A stretch of DNA of 64,000 nt from Bacillus sp. SA1-12 (GCF_000981385.1 NZ_LATZ01000018.1:1-64000), one strand, 5' to 3'. Shown: positions 48,390 through 57,464, counted from the stretch's first letter. Numbers and translations: made by a program. Notes: generated by a model from the sequence alone, not told the origin.

Positions 48390-48438
48390 GTTTATTCCTC
48401 CTGGACATTGTATGTTGATTGGTCATTAACAACCTGCT

Positions 48439-48452
48439 TGTTATCGCTTACA
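48439..48452 (-). promoter_or_regulatory. CcpA cre site upstream of xylA
   Basis: The minus strand reads TGTAAGCGATAACA, which fits the cre consensus (TGWAANCGNTNWCA). It lies between the promoter and the start codon, where CcpA would block transcription in glucose. Confidence 0.75.
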
Positions 48453-48486
48453 TCAGGTAGATTGTTAATATTTAATTCTTATAGAT

Positions 48487-48530
48487 ATAGTACCATCATT
48501 TACTTAGTTTGTCTATCGGATAAACAAAGT
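48487..48530 (-). promoter_or_regulatory. xylA promoter with XylR-like operator
   Basis: On the minus strand the -35 is TAGACA (48515-48510) and the -10 is TACTAT (48492-48487), 17 bp apart. The imperfect dyad CTTTGTTTATC / GATAGACAAACTAAG (48503-48530) overlaps the -35. It resembles Bacillus XylR operators (TTAGTTTGTTT...CAAACTAA). Confidence 0.6.
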
Positions 48531-48585
48531 TTTTTTCTTTTTTATTACTTTTTTTATGTTTTTTCACCCATAGAATATAACGGCC

Positions 48586-49164
48586 TTAATTCGGACTATT
48601 TTCGGGATTTTTCTTAAACCGGTAAACTAGATAAACAATCAATCCTAGCGCCAGTCCGATTACTAGGTATTTTTGAATACTCGTAAATAAATCGATAACC
48701 GTTTTAATAATCCCGGCTCTCCCAAGAATAAGCATAAATAAGACCCATGGGAGAATTCCGATAAAAGTAAGCACCCCATATCTCCAAGGGTTCACTTTTA
48801 TCATTCCTGCAAAATAAGAAATATAATTTCCGACTCCTAAAATTCGCGAAAGTGAAATGGTCCATTCCCCATATTTATCAAACCATGCCTTCGCTCTTTT
48901 TATTTTTTTCTCATATTTTTCTTGTTTAAGATTATCTTGTAATTTTAATCCTATGAAATATGGAATATAGCTAAAAATAGTATAAACGAAGCTGCCTGTT
49001 ATTGTTAAAATAGCGACCATTCCCCATGAAGGTTTTAATAGATATCCATAAGTTAATACAAAAAGCACTCCTGGAAAAGGAAGTGATGATGCCTCAAGGG
49101 CCAGTCCTAAAAACAATCCCCAAATTCCAAGGCTATTTAATGTAGTAAGTATAAATTCAAACAT
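48586..49164 (-). CDS. DedA-family membrane protein
   Basis: This 192-residue protein has the SNARE-associated/DedA pattern: LALEASSLPFPGVLFVLTYGYL, KYGEWTISLSRILGVGNYISYFAGMIKVNPWRYG and several spans ending in a basic tail. DedA proteins have been implicated in membrane lipid handling and proton-force homeostasis. The ATG at 49164 follows GGAAGG; ten further codons upstream have no site. It is encoded next to xylA but likely independent. Confidence 0.85.
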   Translation of the reverse strand: MFEFILTTLNSLGIWGLFLGLALEASSLPFPGVLFVLTYGYLLKPSWGMVAILTITGSFVYTIFSYIPYFIGLKLQDNLKQEKYEKKIKRAKAWFDKYGEWTISLSRILGVGNYISYFAGMIKVNPWRYGVLTFIGILPWVLFMLILGRAGIIKTVIDLFTSIQKYLVIGLALGLIVYLVYRFKKNPENSPN

Positions 49165-49272
49165 ACAATTACGTCCTTCCATCCTGGAATACAATTTTAT
49201 AACCCAATAGTATTCTATTCCCTCATACGGAACATTCTAATCCTCTTCTCACCATCCTATATAAAAAGAAAA

Positions 49273-49299
49273 GCGAAGCAGGAATGAAACTTGCTTCGC
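49273..49299 (-). terminator. Terminator of the YwcE-like gene
   Basis: GCGAAGCA / TGCTTCGC with an 11-nt loop. On the minus strand TTTTCTTTTT follows. Confidence 0.8.
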
Positions 49300-49334
49300 A
49301 TACTAACGTTACCGAATGAAAAAATCATGTTTAT

Positions 49335-49607
49335 TTAATAATCTCTTATATTTCTCATTTTCTTATTAAAGAATCGTTTTACAAAAACATGGTAGATCGT
49401 TAAGTGTGCGATGACGACATTCACTACAAAAGTGAATCCAAATAGGTAATGTCCTAATTCACCTAAATCCATGTTTATATATGTGAGATAGACCCCCCAC
49501 ATTGCGGCAACTACTGGAATATGGAGGATGGCTAATGTTCTCCTTTCCTTCCAAAGAAACAATGGAGTCGTACTCGAAACTAGTAAATAGGTGAAAAATA
49601 CATCCAT
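49335..49607 (-). CDS. YwcE-like holin-like sporulation protein
   Basis: This 90-residue, three-span protein starts MDVFFTYLLVSSTTPLFLWK and has VVAAMWGVYLTYINMDLGELGHYLFG and FVVNVVIAHLTIYHVF. The start of the chain and the LGH....F.VNV..AH stretch match my memory of YwcE, a small holin-like protein needed for normal spore coat and germination in B. subtilis. The ATG at 49607 is 9 nt after AAGGAG. Confidence 0.6.
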   Translation of the reverse strand: MDVFFTYLLVSSTTPLFLWKERRTLAILHIPVVAAMWGVYLTYINMDLGELGHYLFGFTFVVNVVIAHLTIYHVFVKRFFNKKMRNIRDY

Positions 49608-49999
49608 TATATTCAACTCCTTTTTTTACATCTTTTGCTAATGTTTTCAACGAATGTACTAATTGTTTACCCTCTGCAATTTTCTAGTAAACTTTTCCTC
49701 TTTAGTATGGCTCGTTTTCAACTTTTTTCACTTTTAGGTGACCTTACCAAAAATGATTACCTTTATTGCATGACAGTCCAGCCTGCAGATTTTAGCTACT
49801 GACGCTCATCTTGAGCGGTGATCTGGAAGCCTTCTCAACGCATTGACATCTTTAGGTCCTCTTGTCCAGTTCCTTTCTGAGAGCCTCACGATACATTCCA
49901 ATCAAATAAAACAAAATCAGCAAAGGGCTTTGAGCTAACTATCTTTATAAATTGTAGGTTTACGGTTTGTAATCAAGGGGAACTGTTTTTTTAAAAACG
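49608..49999. other. Gene-free stretch upstream of the formate/nitrite channel gene
   Basis: About 390 bases without a supported ORF. A more G/C-rich patch at 49770-49890 (CAGTCCAGCCTGCAGATTTT, TCTTGTCCAGTTCC) looks unlike the flanks and may be a worn intergenic repeat. Confidence 0.35.
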
Positions 50000-50881
50000 A
50001 TGGTGAATATGATGAATAAAAAAAATGAAAATTTAGAGCAAGATCATCTATATCCTGATAGACAATATTACTTCCCAGAACAAATTATCGAATCATTTAT
50101 TTTGAAAGGGAAAGAAACACAGCAAATGACAAAACGCTCCCAATTCATCCTTTCAATCATGGCAGGAGCGTTTATATCCTTTGGCGCACTCGCTTCCGTT
50201 TTAATGTCGGCAAATATTAAAATTGACGGGTATTATAACCTTTTATCCGGAATCGGTTTCGCTATGGGGTATGCAATGATTTTTTTATCAGGTTCTATCC
50301 TGTTTACAGAAATTAATGTTTTACTGCCAAGCTATATTCTATATAGCAAATACTGGCTTAGTAAAAAGGTGTTACGATTTTGGCTTGTTTGTTATCTTGG
50401 AAATTTTCTAGGAGCCCTTTTTGTTGGTTTTTTACTTAATCTATCAGGTTCATTAGATAAAGAGTTTTATGAAGGTCTACTCGGCTTTATGAAGAAAAAA
50501 ATGCAGTTTACTGAGCGAGGAACATGGGGTTGGTTTCAAGTTCTCTTTTCAGGGATTTTAGCGAATTGGTTGATTGGTATGGCTGCCGTTCTAGCAACAG
50601 CTGCCAGAGATGTTGCCGGGAAAATTTTAGGCATATTTCTGCCGGTTATCATTTTTGAAGCAGGGAATTTCCAACATGCTGTAGCAAATATGGGGTATTT
50701 TAGCATTACCGTACTTGAAGGATTTACATACAGTTGGTCAGAATTAATTTTCTTTAATATCATACCCGCTTCCATTGGAAATTTAATCGGCGGCGGCATT
50801 TTAGTTTCACTGCTTCTATCTTTTGCTTTTAAAGAAAATATAGACGAGCATGTGCTTGATGAGGAATCAGATGATCACTAA
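50000..50881 (+). CDS. Formate/nitrite transporter-family channel
   Basis: This 293-residue, six-span protein is of the FNT family: SIMAGAFISFGALASVLM (helix 1), GIGFAMGYAMIFLSGSILFTEIN, GNFLGALFVGF, FSGILANWLIGMAAVLATAARDVAGKILGIFLPVIIFEAGNFQHAVANMGYF. The broken-helix and central His-containing segment (NFQHAVANM) is kept. The channel passes formate, nitrite or similar small anions. The start is ambiguous among ATG codons at 50000, 50009 and 50012. A terminator follows. Confidence 0.85.
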   Translation: MVNMMNKKNENLEQDHLYPDRQYYFPEQIIESFILKGKETQQMTKRSQFILSIMAGAFISFGALASVLMSANIKIDGYYNLLSGIGFAMGYAMIFLSGSILFTEINVLLPSYILYSKYWLSKKVLRFWLVCYLGNFLGALFVGFLLNLSGSLDKEFYEGLLGFMKKKMQFTERGTWGWFQVLFSGILANWLIGMAAVLATAARDVAGKILGIFLPVIIFEAGNFQHAVANMGYFSITVLEGFTYSWSELIFFNIIPASIGNLIGGGILVSLLLSFAFKENIDEHVLDEESDDH

Positions 50882-50916
50882 CATTTTTAAGAAGCATATT
50901 GATTGATTTCTTCATC

Positions 50917-50961
50917 GGGTGTCTCAAAAGATTGCTATTTCAACAAACTTTTGAGACACCC
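50917..50961 (+). terminator. Terminator of the FNT gene
   Basis: GGGTGTCTCAAAAG / CTTTTGAGACACCC, a 14-bp perfect stem with a 17-nt loop. The downstream tail is only weakly T-rich (TATTTAT). Confidence 0.75.
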
Positions 50962-51019
50962 TATTTATCGTCCATAAAAGGTTCCCTGCACACTATGACA
51001 AAGCACCCGTGTGTATCTT

Positions 51020-51862
51020 TTATGAAAAAGCCCGATCAATAGCATTCTTTAAATTTGGCTCTAAAGCGCTGGCATATCTTTTTGTTACATTAATATCTTT
51101 GTGTCCTGCCAATTTCGCTACAGTTTGGATATCGATCCCTTTATTAATGAGTTTTTGACAAAACGTGTGCCGTAATTTATGTGGGTTTACATTGTATTTT
51201 TGCAGCATATATTGCACAGCTCTGGTTGAGATCCGTTTATGAGCATTTGAAACAAATAATGCTGATTGATTGGTGCTTAGTGAATAAATATATTTTTTCA
51301 AGTGATTCGTTACTTCTTTCGATAATGGAATGATTCTCTCAAGCTCCCCTTTATTATTTTTCACAAAAAGGGTTCCTTTTTTATTGTTTATTTCAATATC
51401 CTCTACATTTAATGCACATAATTCTGATATTCGAATACCAGTGTACAAAAGCGTATAGACAATTGCTATATTTCGAAGATTACCTTCTAATTCAACCTCT
51501 AATAATAATCGCTTTTCCTCTGTTTCTTCCAGAGAATCAGGAATGTCTGTGTCTTTTATTTTTTCCTTTTTATGAATACCGGTAATAATTTCAGATCTCC
51601 CTAAATAGCGGGAAAAAACACTAATGGCTGCAAGATATTTTTCGATCGTACCTGCACTTTTTTGCTGTTCTTCTAAATGGTTCATATACAATTGAACGTC
51701 ATTCGCAGAGATCTGATTCAGGCTTGAGTCCTTTTCATGTAACCACGCTTGAAACTTTTCTAAAATCCCTACATAGGTTTTAACTGTACCTTCAGCTTTA
51801 CCTAGTTCTTTTTGCCATTCTGAAAACTTTTCTATGACGTTTGTTGCGCTAGTGTTGTTCAT
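51020..51862 (-). CDS. Tyrosine recombinase (XerC/D-like integrase)
   Basis: This 280-residue protein has an N-terminal SAM-like core-binding domain (residues 1-100) and a catalytic domain with all active residues: Arg in LLYTGIRISELCAL, Lys in VKNNKGELERIIP, HKLRHTF (His-x-x-Arg), LAGHKDINVTKRYA (His and the nucleophilic Tyr). The length suits a chromosomal Xer-like recombinase or an integrase that has lost its element. No phage or ICE genes, att repeats or tRNA flank it here. Confidence 0.88.
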   Translation of the reverse strand: MNNTSATNVIEKFSEWQKELGKAEGTVKTYVGILEKFQAWLHEKDSSLNQISANDVQLYMNHLEEQQKSAGTIEKYLAAISVFSRYLGRSEIITGIHKKEKIKDTDIPDSLEETEEKRLLLEVELEGNLRNIAIVYTLLYTGIRISELCALNVEDIEINNKKGTLFVKNNKGELERIIPLSKEVTNHLKKYIYSLSTNQSALFVSNAHKRISTRAVQYMLQKYNVNPHKLRHTFCQKLINKGIDIQTVAKLAGHKDINVTKRYASALEPNLKNAIDRAFS

Positions 51863-52255
51863 TTAACCACCGCCCTATCTTTAGAAAAAGTACGATTCTA
51901 TTTATTATTATAAAGGAAGAATTCATCTAACTCAACTTCTGTGAAATTCGATTCATTTTACATTTTAAACAACTAGTGATAATGAACGATAAATAGGGAA
52001 TACTATACTTATTTCAAAGATAAGCAGGTATAAAAGATTATTTAGTGTTAGTGTCTGGCTTCTGGTGCCATCGGCGAAGCACATGAAGGACAAGTGCAAT
52101 GATGGCAATTGACGTACCGTTTTTGCCAGTCGCAAGGATCTAGTCAAGCAGGAATTAGAGGTAATAAAGAATACCTTCTATCCTGTTCGCCATAAGCTTG
52201 TCACCTAATACTTAACGCCTTATGCTTTTCTAATTACATATGGGAGGATATCATA
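51863..52255. other. Divergent gap between the recombinase and RNase J genes
   Basis: No ORF is supported. A G/C-richer patch at 52050-52140 (TGGCTTCTGGTGCCATCGGC, TTTTGCCAGTCGCAAGG) differs in composition from the flanks and may be a worn repeat. Confidence 0.35.
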
Positions 52256-53929
52256 TTGAGTACAAATAAGGAGATATTATCCATTTTTGCTTTAGGCGGG
52301 GTAAATGAAATCGGAAAAAACATGTATGCAATCGAGTATTCAAACGAGATCATCATCATTGATTGCGGTTCCAAATTTCCAGATGAAAGCCTGTTAGGTA
52401 TTGACTTAATTATCCCTGACATTACCTACTTACTAGAAAACAAAGATAAAATCAGAGCTTTAATTGTTACACATGGACACGAAGACCATATTGGCGGAAT
52501 TCCTTACTTCTTAAAAAAATTAAATGTACCTATTTATGCGACTCGATTTACCTTAGGTTTAATAGAATTAAAATTAAAAGAACATAAACTGCTGCGAGAA
52601 ACTGAACTGATTCAGATTGATTCAGAGTCAGCCCTTGAGTTTGAAAAGGTACGCGTAAGCTTTTTTAAAACAAATCATAGTATTCCCGATTGTTTAGGGA
52701 TTGTTTTCCATACACCTGAAGGGAATGTCGTCCATACCGGAGATTTTAAATTTGATTTAACACCTGTAAACAATCAATATTCTGATATTCACAAAATGGC
52801 TGAAATCGGCATGCAAGGTGTATTGGTTCTATTATCTGAAAGTACGAATGCAGAACGAGCAGGCATAACCCCATCAGAGCGAATAGTAGGCGATCATATC
52901 GAAGAAGCTTTTATGAAGGCAAACCGAAAAGTTATTATCTCTACCTTCGCGTCCAATATTAACCGTGTCCAACAGGTAGTTGATGCTGCTATAAAAACAA
53001 ATCGAAAGCTGGCATTACTTGGTCGGAGTATGGTCAATGTCGTGGATGTTGCGATCCAGCGCGGTTATTTAACGGTTCCTGATGATATGCTGATCGAACC
53101 GCATGAGATTAATAAATTAGCCCCTGAAAATGTAGCGATTCTATGTACTGGTAGTCAGGGAGAACCGCTGGCTGCACTTGCACGTTTATCCAGCTCAAGT
53201 TACCGCGATGTCGATATCTTGCCTGGAGATACCGTCATATTAGCAGCTTCGCCAATACCGGGAAATGAGCGAAACGTCTCAAAAATCATCGATAATCTCT
53301 TTTCCCTTGGAGCGAAGGTTATTTACGGCTCTGGAAGCTCAACGAAAATGCATGTTTCCGGGCATGGATATCAAGAGGATTTAAAGCTTATGCTTACCCT
53401 AATGAAACCGAAATATTTCATCCCAATCCATGGTGAATTTAGAATGCTGCACCAGCATCGTCAATTGGCCGAGTCTGTTGGCGTAGAGAATGGAAATACT
53501 TTTATTATTAGCAATGGTGATGTCGTTGATATTGAACATCTGGAAGCGCGGCAAACTCGAAAAATACCTGCTGGAAATACCTTTGTAGATGGAGTTGGTG
53601 TTGGAGATGTCGGCGATATCGTTTTACGGGACCGCAAACAATTGTCTGAAGATGGAATGCTTGTCATCGTCGTAACGATAAGTAAGCATGAACGAAAAAT
53701 CCTTACCGGCCCGGATACAATTTCGCGCGGCTTCGTCTATACTAGAGAGTCAGAGGATCTCTTAAAAGATATAAATCGCCTTGTGAAAACAACGATAAAC
53801 GACTTGCAAGATGATCGTATATACCAATGGAATGTTATGAAGCAAAAAATTAAAAAGGCAGTCGGGCAATTTTTATTTGAAAAAACGAAAAGAAAACCAA
53901 TGATCCTGCCAATTTTCATTGAAATATAA
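52256..53929 (+). CDS. Ribonuclease J family protein
   Basis: This 557-residue metallo-beta-lactamase/beta-CASP RNase has THGHEDHIGG (His73, His75, Asp77, His78), TNHSIPD, HTGDFKFD, and the beta-CASP motifs STFASNINRVQQ, LCTGSQGEPLAALARL and SGHGYQEDLKLML with IPIHGEFRML. It has the full RNase J length, including the C-terminal domain. The metal-binding residues are complete, so it should be active. The start is the TTG at 52256 after GGGAGG. RNase J1 and J2 genes are normally elsewhere in Bacillus, so this may be a third paralogue. Confidence 0.9.
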   Translation: MSTNKEILSIFALGGVNEIGKNMYAIEYSNEIIIIDCGSKFPDESLLGIDLIIPDITYLLENKDKIRALIVTHGHEDHIGGIPYFLKKLNVPIYATRFTLGLIELKLKEHKLLRETELIQIDSESALEFEKVRVSFFKTNHSIPDCLGIVFHTPEGNVVHTGDFKFDLTPVNNQYSDIHKMAEIGMQGVLVLLSESTNAERAGITPSERIVGDHIEEAFMKANRKVIISTFASNINRVQQVVDAAIKTNRKLALLGRSMVNVVDVAIQRGYLTVPDDMLIEPHEINKLAPENVAILCTGSQGEPLAALARLSSSSYRDVDILPGDTVILAASPIPGNERNVSKIIDNLFSLGAKVIYGSGSSTKMHVSGHGYQEDLKLMLTLMKPKYFIPIHGEFRMLHQHRQLAESVGVENGNTFIISNGDVVDIEHLEARQTRKIPAGNTFVDGVGVGDVGDIVLRDRKQLSEDGMLVIVVTISKHERKILTGPDTISRGFVYTRESEDLLKDINRLVKTTINDLQDDRIYQWNVMKQKIKKAVGQFLFEKTKRKPMILPIFIEI

Positions 53930-53932
53930 GAC

Positions 53933-54039
53933 TGTCTAAAAACAAAGGGTCTGACCCCTCTAACACTTTATTCAGGAACTAAATAGTTAGTCATCCCATA
54001 ACTAAGTGTTTGTTGGAAGAGTCAGACCCTTTTTAGACA
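53933..54039 (+). terminator. Long composite hairpin between the RNase J and glnA genes
   Basis: TGTCTAAAAA and AAGGGTCTGAC at the left pair with GTCAGACCCTTTTTAGACA at the right. Inside, CTAACACTT pairs with AAGTGTTTG. The whole folds into a single interrupted arm of about 105 nt. It lies between convergent genes and can end both. The GGGTCTGACCC core recalls REP/MITE-type intergenic elements. Confidence 0.7.
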
Positions 54040-54053
54040 TCTAATGTTATCAA

Positions 54054-55418
54054 TTAGAATTTTGCTTGATAGTTTGTTAATTCCCAAGTGTGTACAGCAG
54101 TACGATAGCTGTCCCACTCAGCTTTTTTAGCTGCAACATATTCACCAAATACGTGGTCGCCTAATGTTTTACGGCCAATTTCACCGTTTTCTAATTCAGC
54201 AACCGCTGCTTCTAAGCTTCCTGGAAGGTTTTCGATACCTAATTCAGCACGACGTTCTTCAGACATATGGAAAATATCGTCGTTAATAGAAGCTGGTGCT
54301 TGTAATCCATTTTCAATTCCATCAAGACCTGCTGAAGCAATAACAGCAAATGTTAAGTATGGATTTGAAGATGGATCTGGACAACGAAGCTCAACACGAG
54401 TTGCCATGCCTTTTTTCGCAGGAATACGAATCAATGCAGAACGGTTAGATGCTGACCAAGCGATATAGCAAGGCGCCTCATATCCTGGAACTAAACGCTT
54501 ATAAGAGTTAACAAGCGGATTAGTAACCGCTGCAAAGCTTTTAACATTTTCAATTAAACCAGCAATAAATGAATATGCTTCTTGTGATAATTGCAATTCG
54601 TCAGTTGGATCGAAGAATGCATTCTCACCGTCTTTAAAGAATGACATATTAACGTGCATGCCGGATCCGTTAATTCCAAATACTGGTTTTGGCATAAATG
54701 TTGCATGCAAACCGAATTTTTGTGCGATTGTTTTAACAACCCATTTATATGTTGTAGACATATCAGCTGCGCCAAGAGCATCTGCATATTTAAAGTTAAT
54801 TTCATGCTGGCCTTCTGCTACCTCATGGTGAGATGCTTCAATTGTAAAGCCCATTGCTTTTAATGCACGGTAGATTTCTAAACGAACTCTTTCACCTAAA
54901 TCCTTTGGTGATGGTTCGAAGTAACCGCCGTTATCACCTAATTCCATTGTTGGATTTCCGTTTTCATCTGCTTTGAATAAAAAGAATTCTAATTCAGGAC
55001 CAACTGAGATGGAATAGCCTTTATCTGCAGCGCGTTCAACAGTCTTTTTTAACACATTGCGTGTATCACCTTCAAAAAGAGTTCCGTCCGGGTTTGCTGC
55101 TGAACAAAGGAAACGCGCTTCTGAATATCCTTCTTCAACTGTCCAAGGTAATACTGCAAACGTTGCTAAGTCTGGAATTAAGTATAAATCTGATTTATTG
55201 ATTGGCGAAAAACCTTTTACTGAAGAACCATCGAACATTTGCTTTCCTGCAACAACATCATCAAATTGATCAACAGTTACAGTAATATTTTTAAGAATCC
55301 CTTCAATATCTACGAATTGAAGATGTATAAGTTCTACGCTTTTCGTTTTAATTGTCTCTTTAATTTGAGAAAGAATTTCCGTATCATTTTTTTGATTTGA
55401 AATAACCGCTTCAGCCAT
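54054..55418 (-). CDS. glnA: Glutamine synthetase type I
   Basis: This 454-residue enzyme makes glutamine from glutamate, ammonia and ATP. Conserved stretches are MFDGSSVKGF, GPELEFFLF, ASHHEVAEGQHEI, HATFMPKP, NGSGMHVN, NSYKRLVPGYEAPCYIAWSASNRSALIRIP and RVELRCPDPSSNPYLTFA. The residue aligned with Arg62 of B. subtilis GS, needed for glutamine feedback, is Ser here (GFSPIN). The start is the ATG at 55418 after GAGAGGT. No glnR lies upstream, unlike the usual glnRA operon, so this is probably a second, differently controlled GS. Confidence 0.92.
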   Translation of the reverse strand: MAEAVISNQKNDTEILSQIKETIKTKSVELIHLQFVDIEGILKNITVTVDQFDDVVAGKQMFDGSSVKGFSPINKSDLYLIPDLATFAVLPWTVEEGYSEARFLCSAANPDGTLFEGDTRNVLKKTVERAADKGYSISVGPELEFFLFKADENGNPTMELGDNGGYFEPSPKDLGERVRLEIYRALKAMGFTIEASHHEVAEGQHEINFKYADALGAADMSTTYKWVVKTIAQKFGLHATFMPKPVFGINGSGMHVNMSFFKDGENAFFDPTDELQLSQEAYSFIAGLIENVKSFAAVTNPLVNSYKRLVPGYEAPCYIAWSASNRSALIRIPAKKGMATRVELRCPDPSSNPYLTFAVIASAGLDGIENGLQAPASINDDIFHMSEERRAELGIENLPGSLEAAVAELENGEIGRKTLGDHVFGEYVAAKKAEWDSYRTAVHTWELTNYQAKF

Positions 55419-55936
55419 GTTAGATAACCTCTCATTCAATGTCGATTTTTATAACATGGGTTTATTATATTTAAAGATTGTAAATTTGACAAGTGTTTTT
55501 CTATTAAATTTTCTGTATTTTTATAAAATTATCTAGTAAAGCGTTTACAAAATCCCAAACCATTTTCCTTTGCTTTATTTTGTTACTTTCTCTTTTTCTA
55601 TTGTCTATTAAAACTTGTTGTCAATTACTGGTTCAGGATCCCCTCTATATAGGGAGGAATCCCTTATCCGCAAGAACTCTTGCGACGTCCCTACTCTTCC
55701 ATTTAATAGAGATCGCTTCTTATACATAACACTGCATTTCAATATTACAGGGAAATCAACAATTTTTTTACCTAACTTTTATATTAGAAAAGAATGGTTA
55801 TATATAAATACCCATGCATTTTTATTCATTGCTGCTCTATTAACAGAGATATCATTAATTTCTTGACGTAAACAATTTACTATTATATACTTACTATCAA
55901 AAAGTAAGTTTATTATTTTTAGGGAGGTCGCTATCC
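55419..55936. other. Divergent gap between glnA and the VOC protein gene
   Basis: About 518 bases hold promoters for both sides. I looked for a GlnR/TnrA box (TGTNAN7TNACA) and found only TGTAAATTTGACA near 55479, with the wrong spacing. An 83-codon plus frame has no ribosome site. Confidence 0.4.
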
Positions 55937-56785
55937 ATGAATTTTCATCGCCAACCGAACACTTATGTAAGTGAAGTTCATCTTAAAATCAGCCATTTAG
56001 ATCAATCGATACAATTTTATAAAGAAATTATTGGTTTAAAAATTCTTACGAAAACCGATAAAGTCGCACATCTTACAGCAGACGGAAAAACAACGCTAGT
56101 CGTTCTTGAGGAAATCAATCACCCTATTCGAAACACAGGAAGAAAGACTGGATTATATCATCTAGCTCTTTTGTTGCCAAATCGAATGGAATTGGCAAAT
56201 GTCCTTTATCACCTGCTAAAATCGGGATATCCCCTTCAAGGGGCATCTGATCACCTTGTTAGTGAGGCCCTTTATTTAGGAGATCCTGATGGAAATGGGA
56301 TCGAAATTTATGCTGATCGTCCAGAAGATACTTGGAAAAAAAATGACGGTACCATTGAAATGGCCACCCATCCGCTTGATGCTGAGGATTTATTATCCCA
56401 AAGGAGCAGTGAAACTTTTATTGGCTTACCATCTGAAACGATTATGGGCCATATCCATCTTCAGGTCTCATCTATTCAAGAATCAGAGGAATTTTACCAG
56501 GCACTAGGGTTTCGGGCAGTAAATCGGTACGGACATCAAGCTTTATTTATTTCAACTGGGGGTTATCATCACCATATCGGCCTAAATACATGGCAAAGTG
56601 CAGGAGCATCTGCACCAACTGAAAATGAAGTTGGCTTAAAAACATTTACCATTACATTTCCAAGTGATGAAGAACGAAAAGCTTCTATTGAAAAACTAGA
56701 AAAAATAGGCGCAAAAATTTCTCTTGAAGATAACCAGCAAATAACATTTGATCCATCTAAAAATAAAATCATTTTATCAATATAA
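55937..56785 (+). CDS. VOC-family dioxygenase/glyoxalase (CatE-like)
   Basis: This 282-residue protein is built from two vicinal-oxygen-chelate modules: VHLKISHLDQSIQFYKEIIGLKILT...LYHLALLLPNR and HIHLQVSSIQESEEFYQALGFRAV...HHHIGLNTW. Metal ligands His and Glu are visible (VHLKIS, GNGIEIYADRP, HIHLQV). It resembles catechol-2,3-dioxygenase CatE of B. subtilis, which handles catechol stress. The ATG follows GGGAGG. Confidence 0.8.
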   Translation: MNFHRQPNTYVSEVHLKISHLDQSIQFYKEIIGLKILTKTDKVAHLTADGKTTLVVLEEINHPIRNTGRKTGLYHLALLLPNRMELANVLYHLLKSGYPLQGASDHLVSEALYLGDPDGNGIEIYADRPEDTWKKNDGTIEMATHPLDAEDLLSQRSSETFIGLPSETIMGHIHLQVSSIQESEEFYQALGFRAVNRYGHQALFISTGGYHHHIGLNTWQSAGASAPTENEVGLKTFTITFPSDEERKASIEKLEKIGAKISLEDNQQITFDPSKNKIILSI

Positions 56786-56863
56786 ATCTCTGGGCTGTCT
56801 AAAAGAGTTTATTCCATTTAGTGAATGTTCCGTTTTCAGGTGCTTTCTTAATAAAAGACATAA

Positions 56864-56900
56864 GAAATGACGTATGAATTGGCATACGTCATTTCCTTTA
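56864..56900 (+). terminator. Terminator of the VOC protein gene
   Basis: GAAATGACGTATG / CATACGTCATTTC, a 13-bp perfect stem with a 6-nt loop, then CTTTATTTAT. Confidence 0.85.
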
Positions 56901-57382
56901 TTTATCAAAGAATTTGGAGTTATTAATGATTATTGACATAGCAATTGACATCTATTTTTATGACGGACATTAAGTATTGTACAATTAAATTAAAAAGCAA
57001 TTAAATCCCTCACTAATGAGGGGCATATCCTATTTATCTTGTGCAAGTTCTTTTCTATTGGGAGCAAGTGGCGGCTGTTCTAACCACTTGTTTTTCACCA
57101 TAATATCGAACCAGTTTTTGGTCGTTCCTTCACTGTGGCGAGTTTTGCTTTTATTATTACCATTTTCAATGGCAAAGCTAGTGTCATTTCGGCACGATTT
57201 TTCGGAAAAGCACCTCAAAACGGAACCATTTATCCATCTAGACAGGTTTTTTTATGTCAAATAATTTCTTCCATTAAATGAAACAATAAAATAATCCCTC
57301 CTCCCTTTCATCGGCAGAACCCCCTTCCTAACACCCAAATTAAATTTCAATGTAACTTTCTCCCTATTTTTAATAAAACCTG
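56901..57382. other. Gene-free stretch before the NAD salvage operon
   Basis: A minus-strand frame at 57030-57218 reads partly protein-like (NWFDIMVKNKWLEQPPLAPN) but has no ribosome site. Nothing else was seen. Confidence 0.35.
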
Positions 57383-57439
57383 TAGACTTTGTGCAAAATT
57401 TAACATATAATGCAATTAACAATTAACATTTTGTTAATT
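57383..57439 (+). promoter_or_regulatory. Promoter and palindromic operator of the NAD salvage operon
   Basis: TAGACT (57383-57388), 17 bp, then TATAAT (57406-57411). Ten nt further lies AATTAACATTTTGTTAATT (57421-57439): two perfect 8-nt arms around TTT. The position just past the -10 suits repression. As the first gene is an NrtR-type regulator, this is the obvious autoregulatory site. Binding is inferred. Confidence 0.65.
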
Positions 57440-57464
57440 AAAAGAAACCAAATAGGAGCGTACC

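Noticed and set aside
55470..55500. TnrA/GlnR site upstream of glnA
   Set aside because: TGTAAATTTGACA is 13 bp and lacks the spacing of the 17-bp consensus.
55615..55866. 83-residue plus-strand ORF in the glnA upstream gap
   Set aside because: No ribosome site, odd composition, and it occupies the promoter region of two real genes.
57030..57218. Minus-strand frame ending NWFDIMVKNKWLEQPPLAPN-RKELAQDK
   Set aside because: Composition is partly protein-like, but there is no start codon with a ribosome site and no recognised family.
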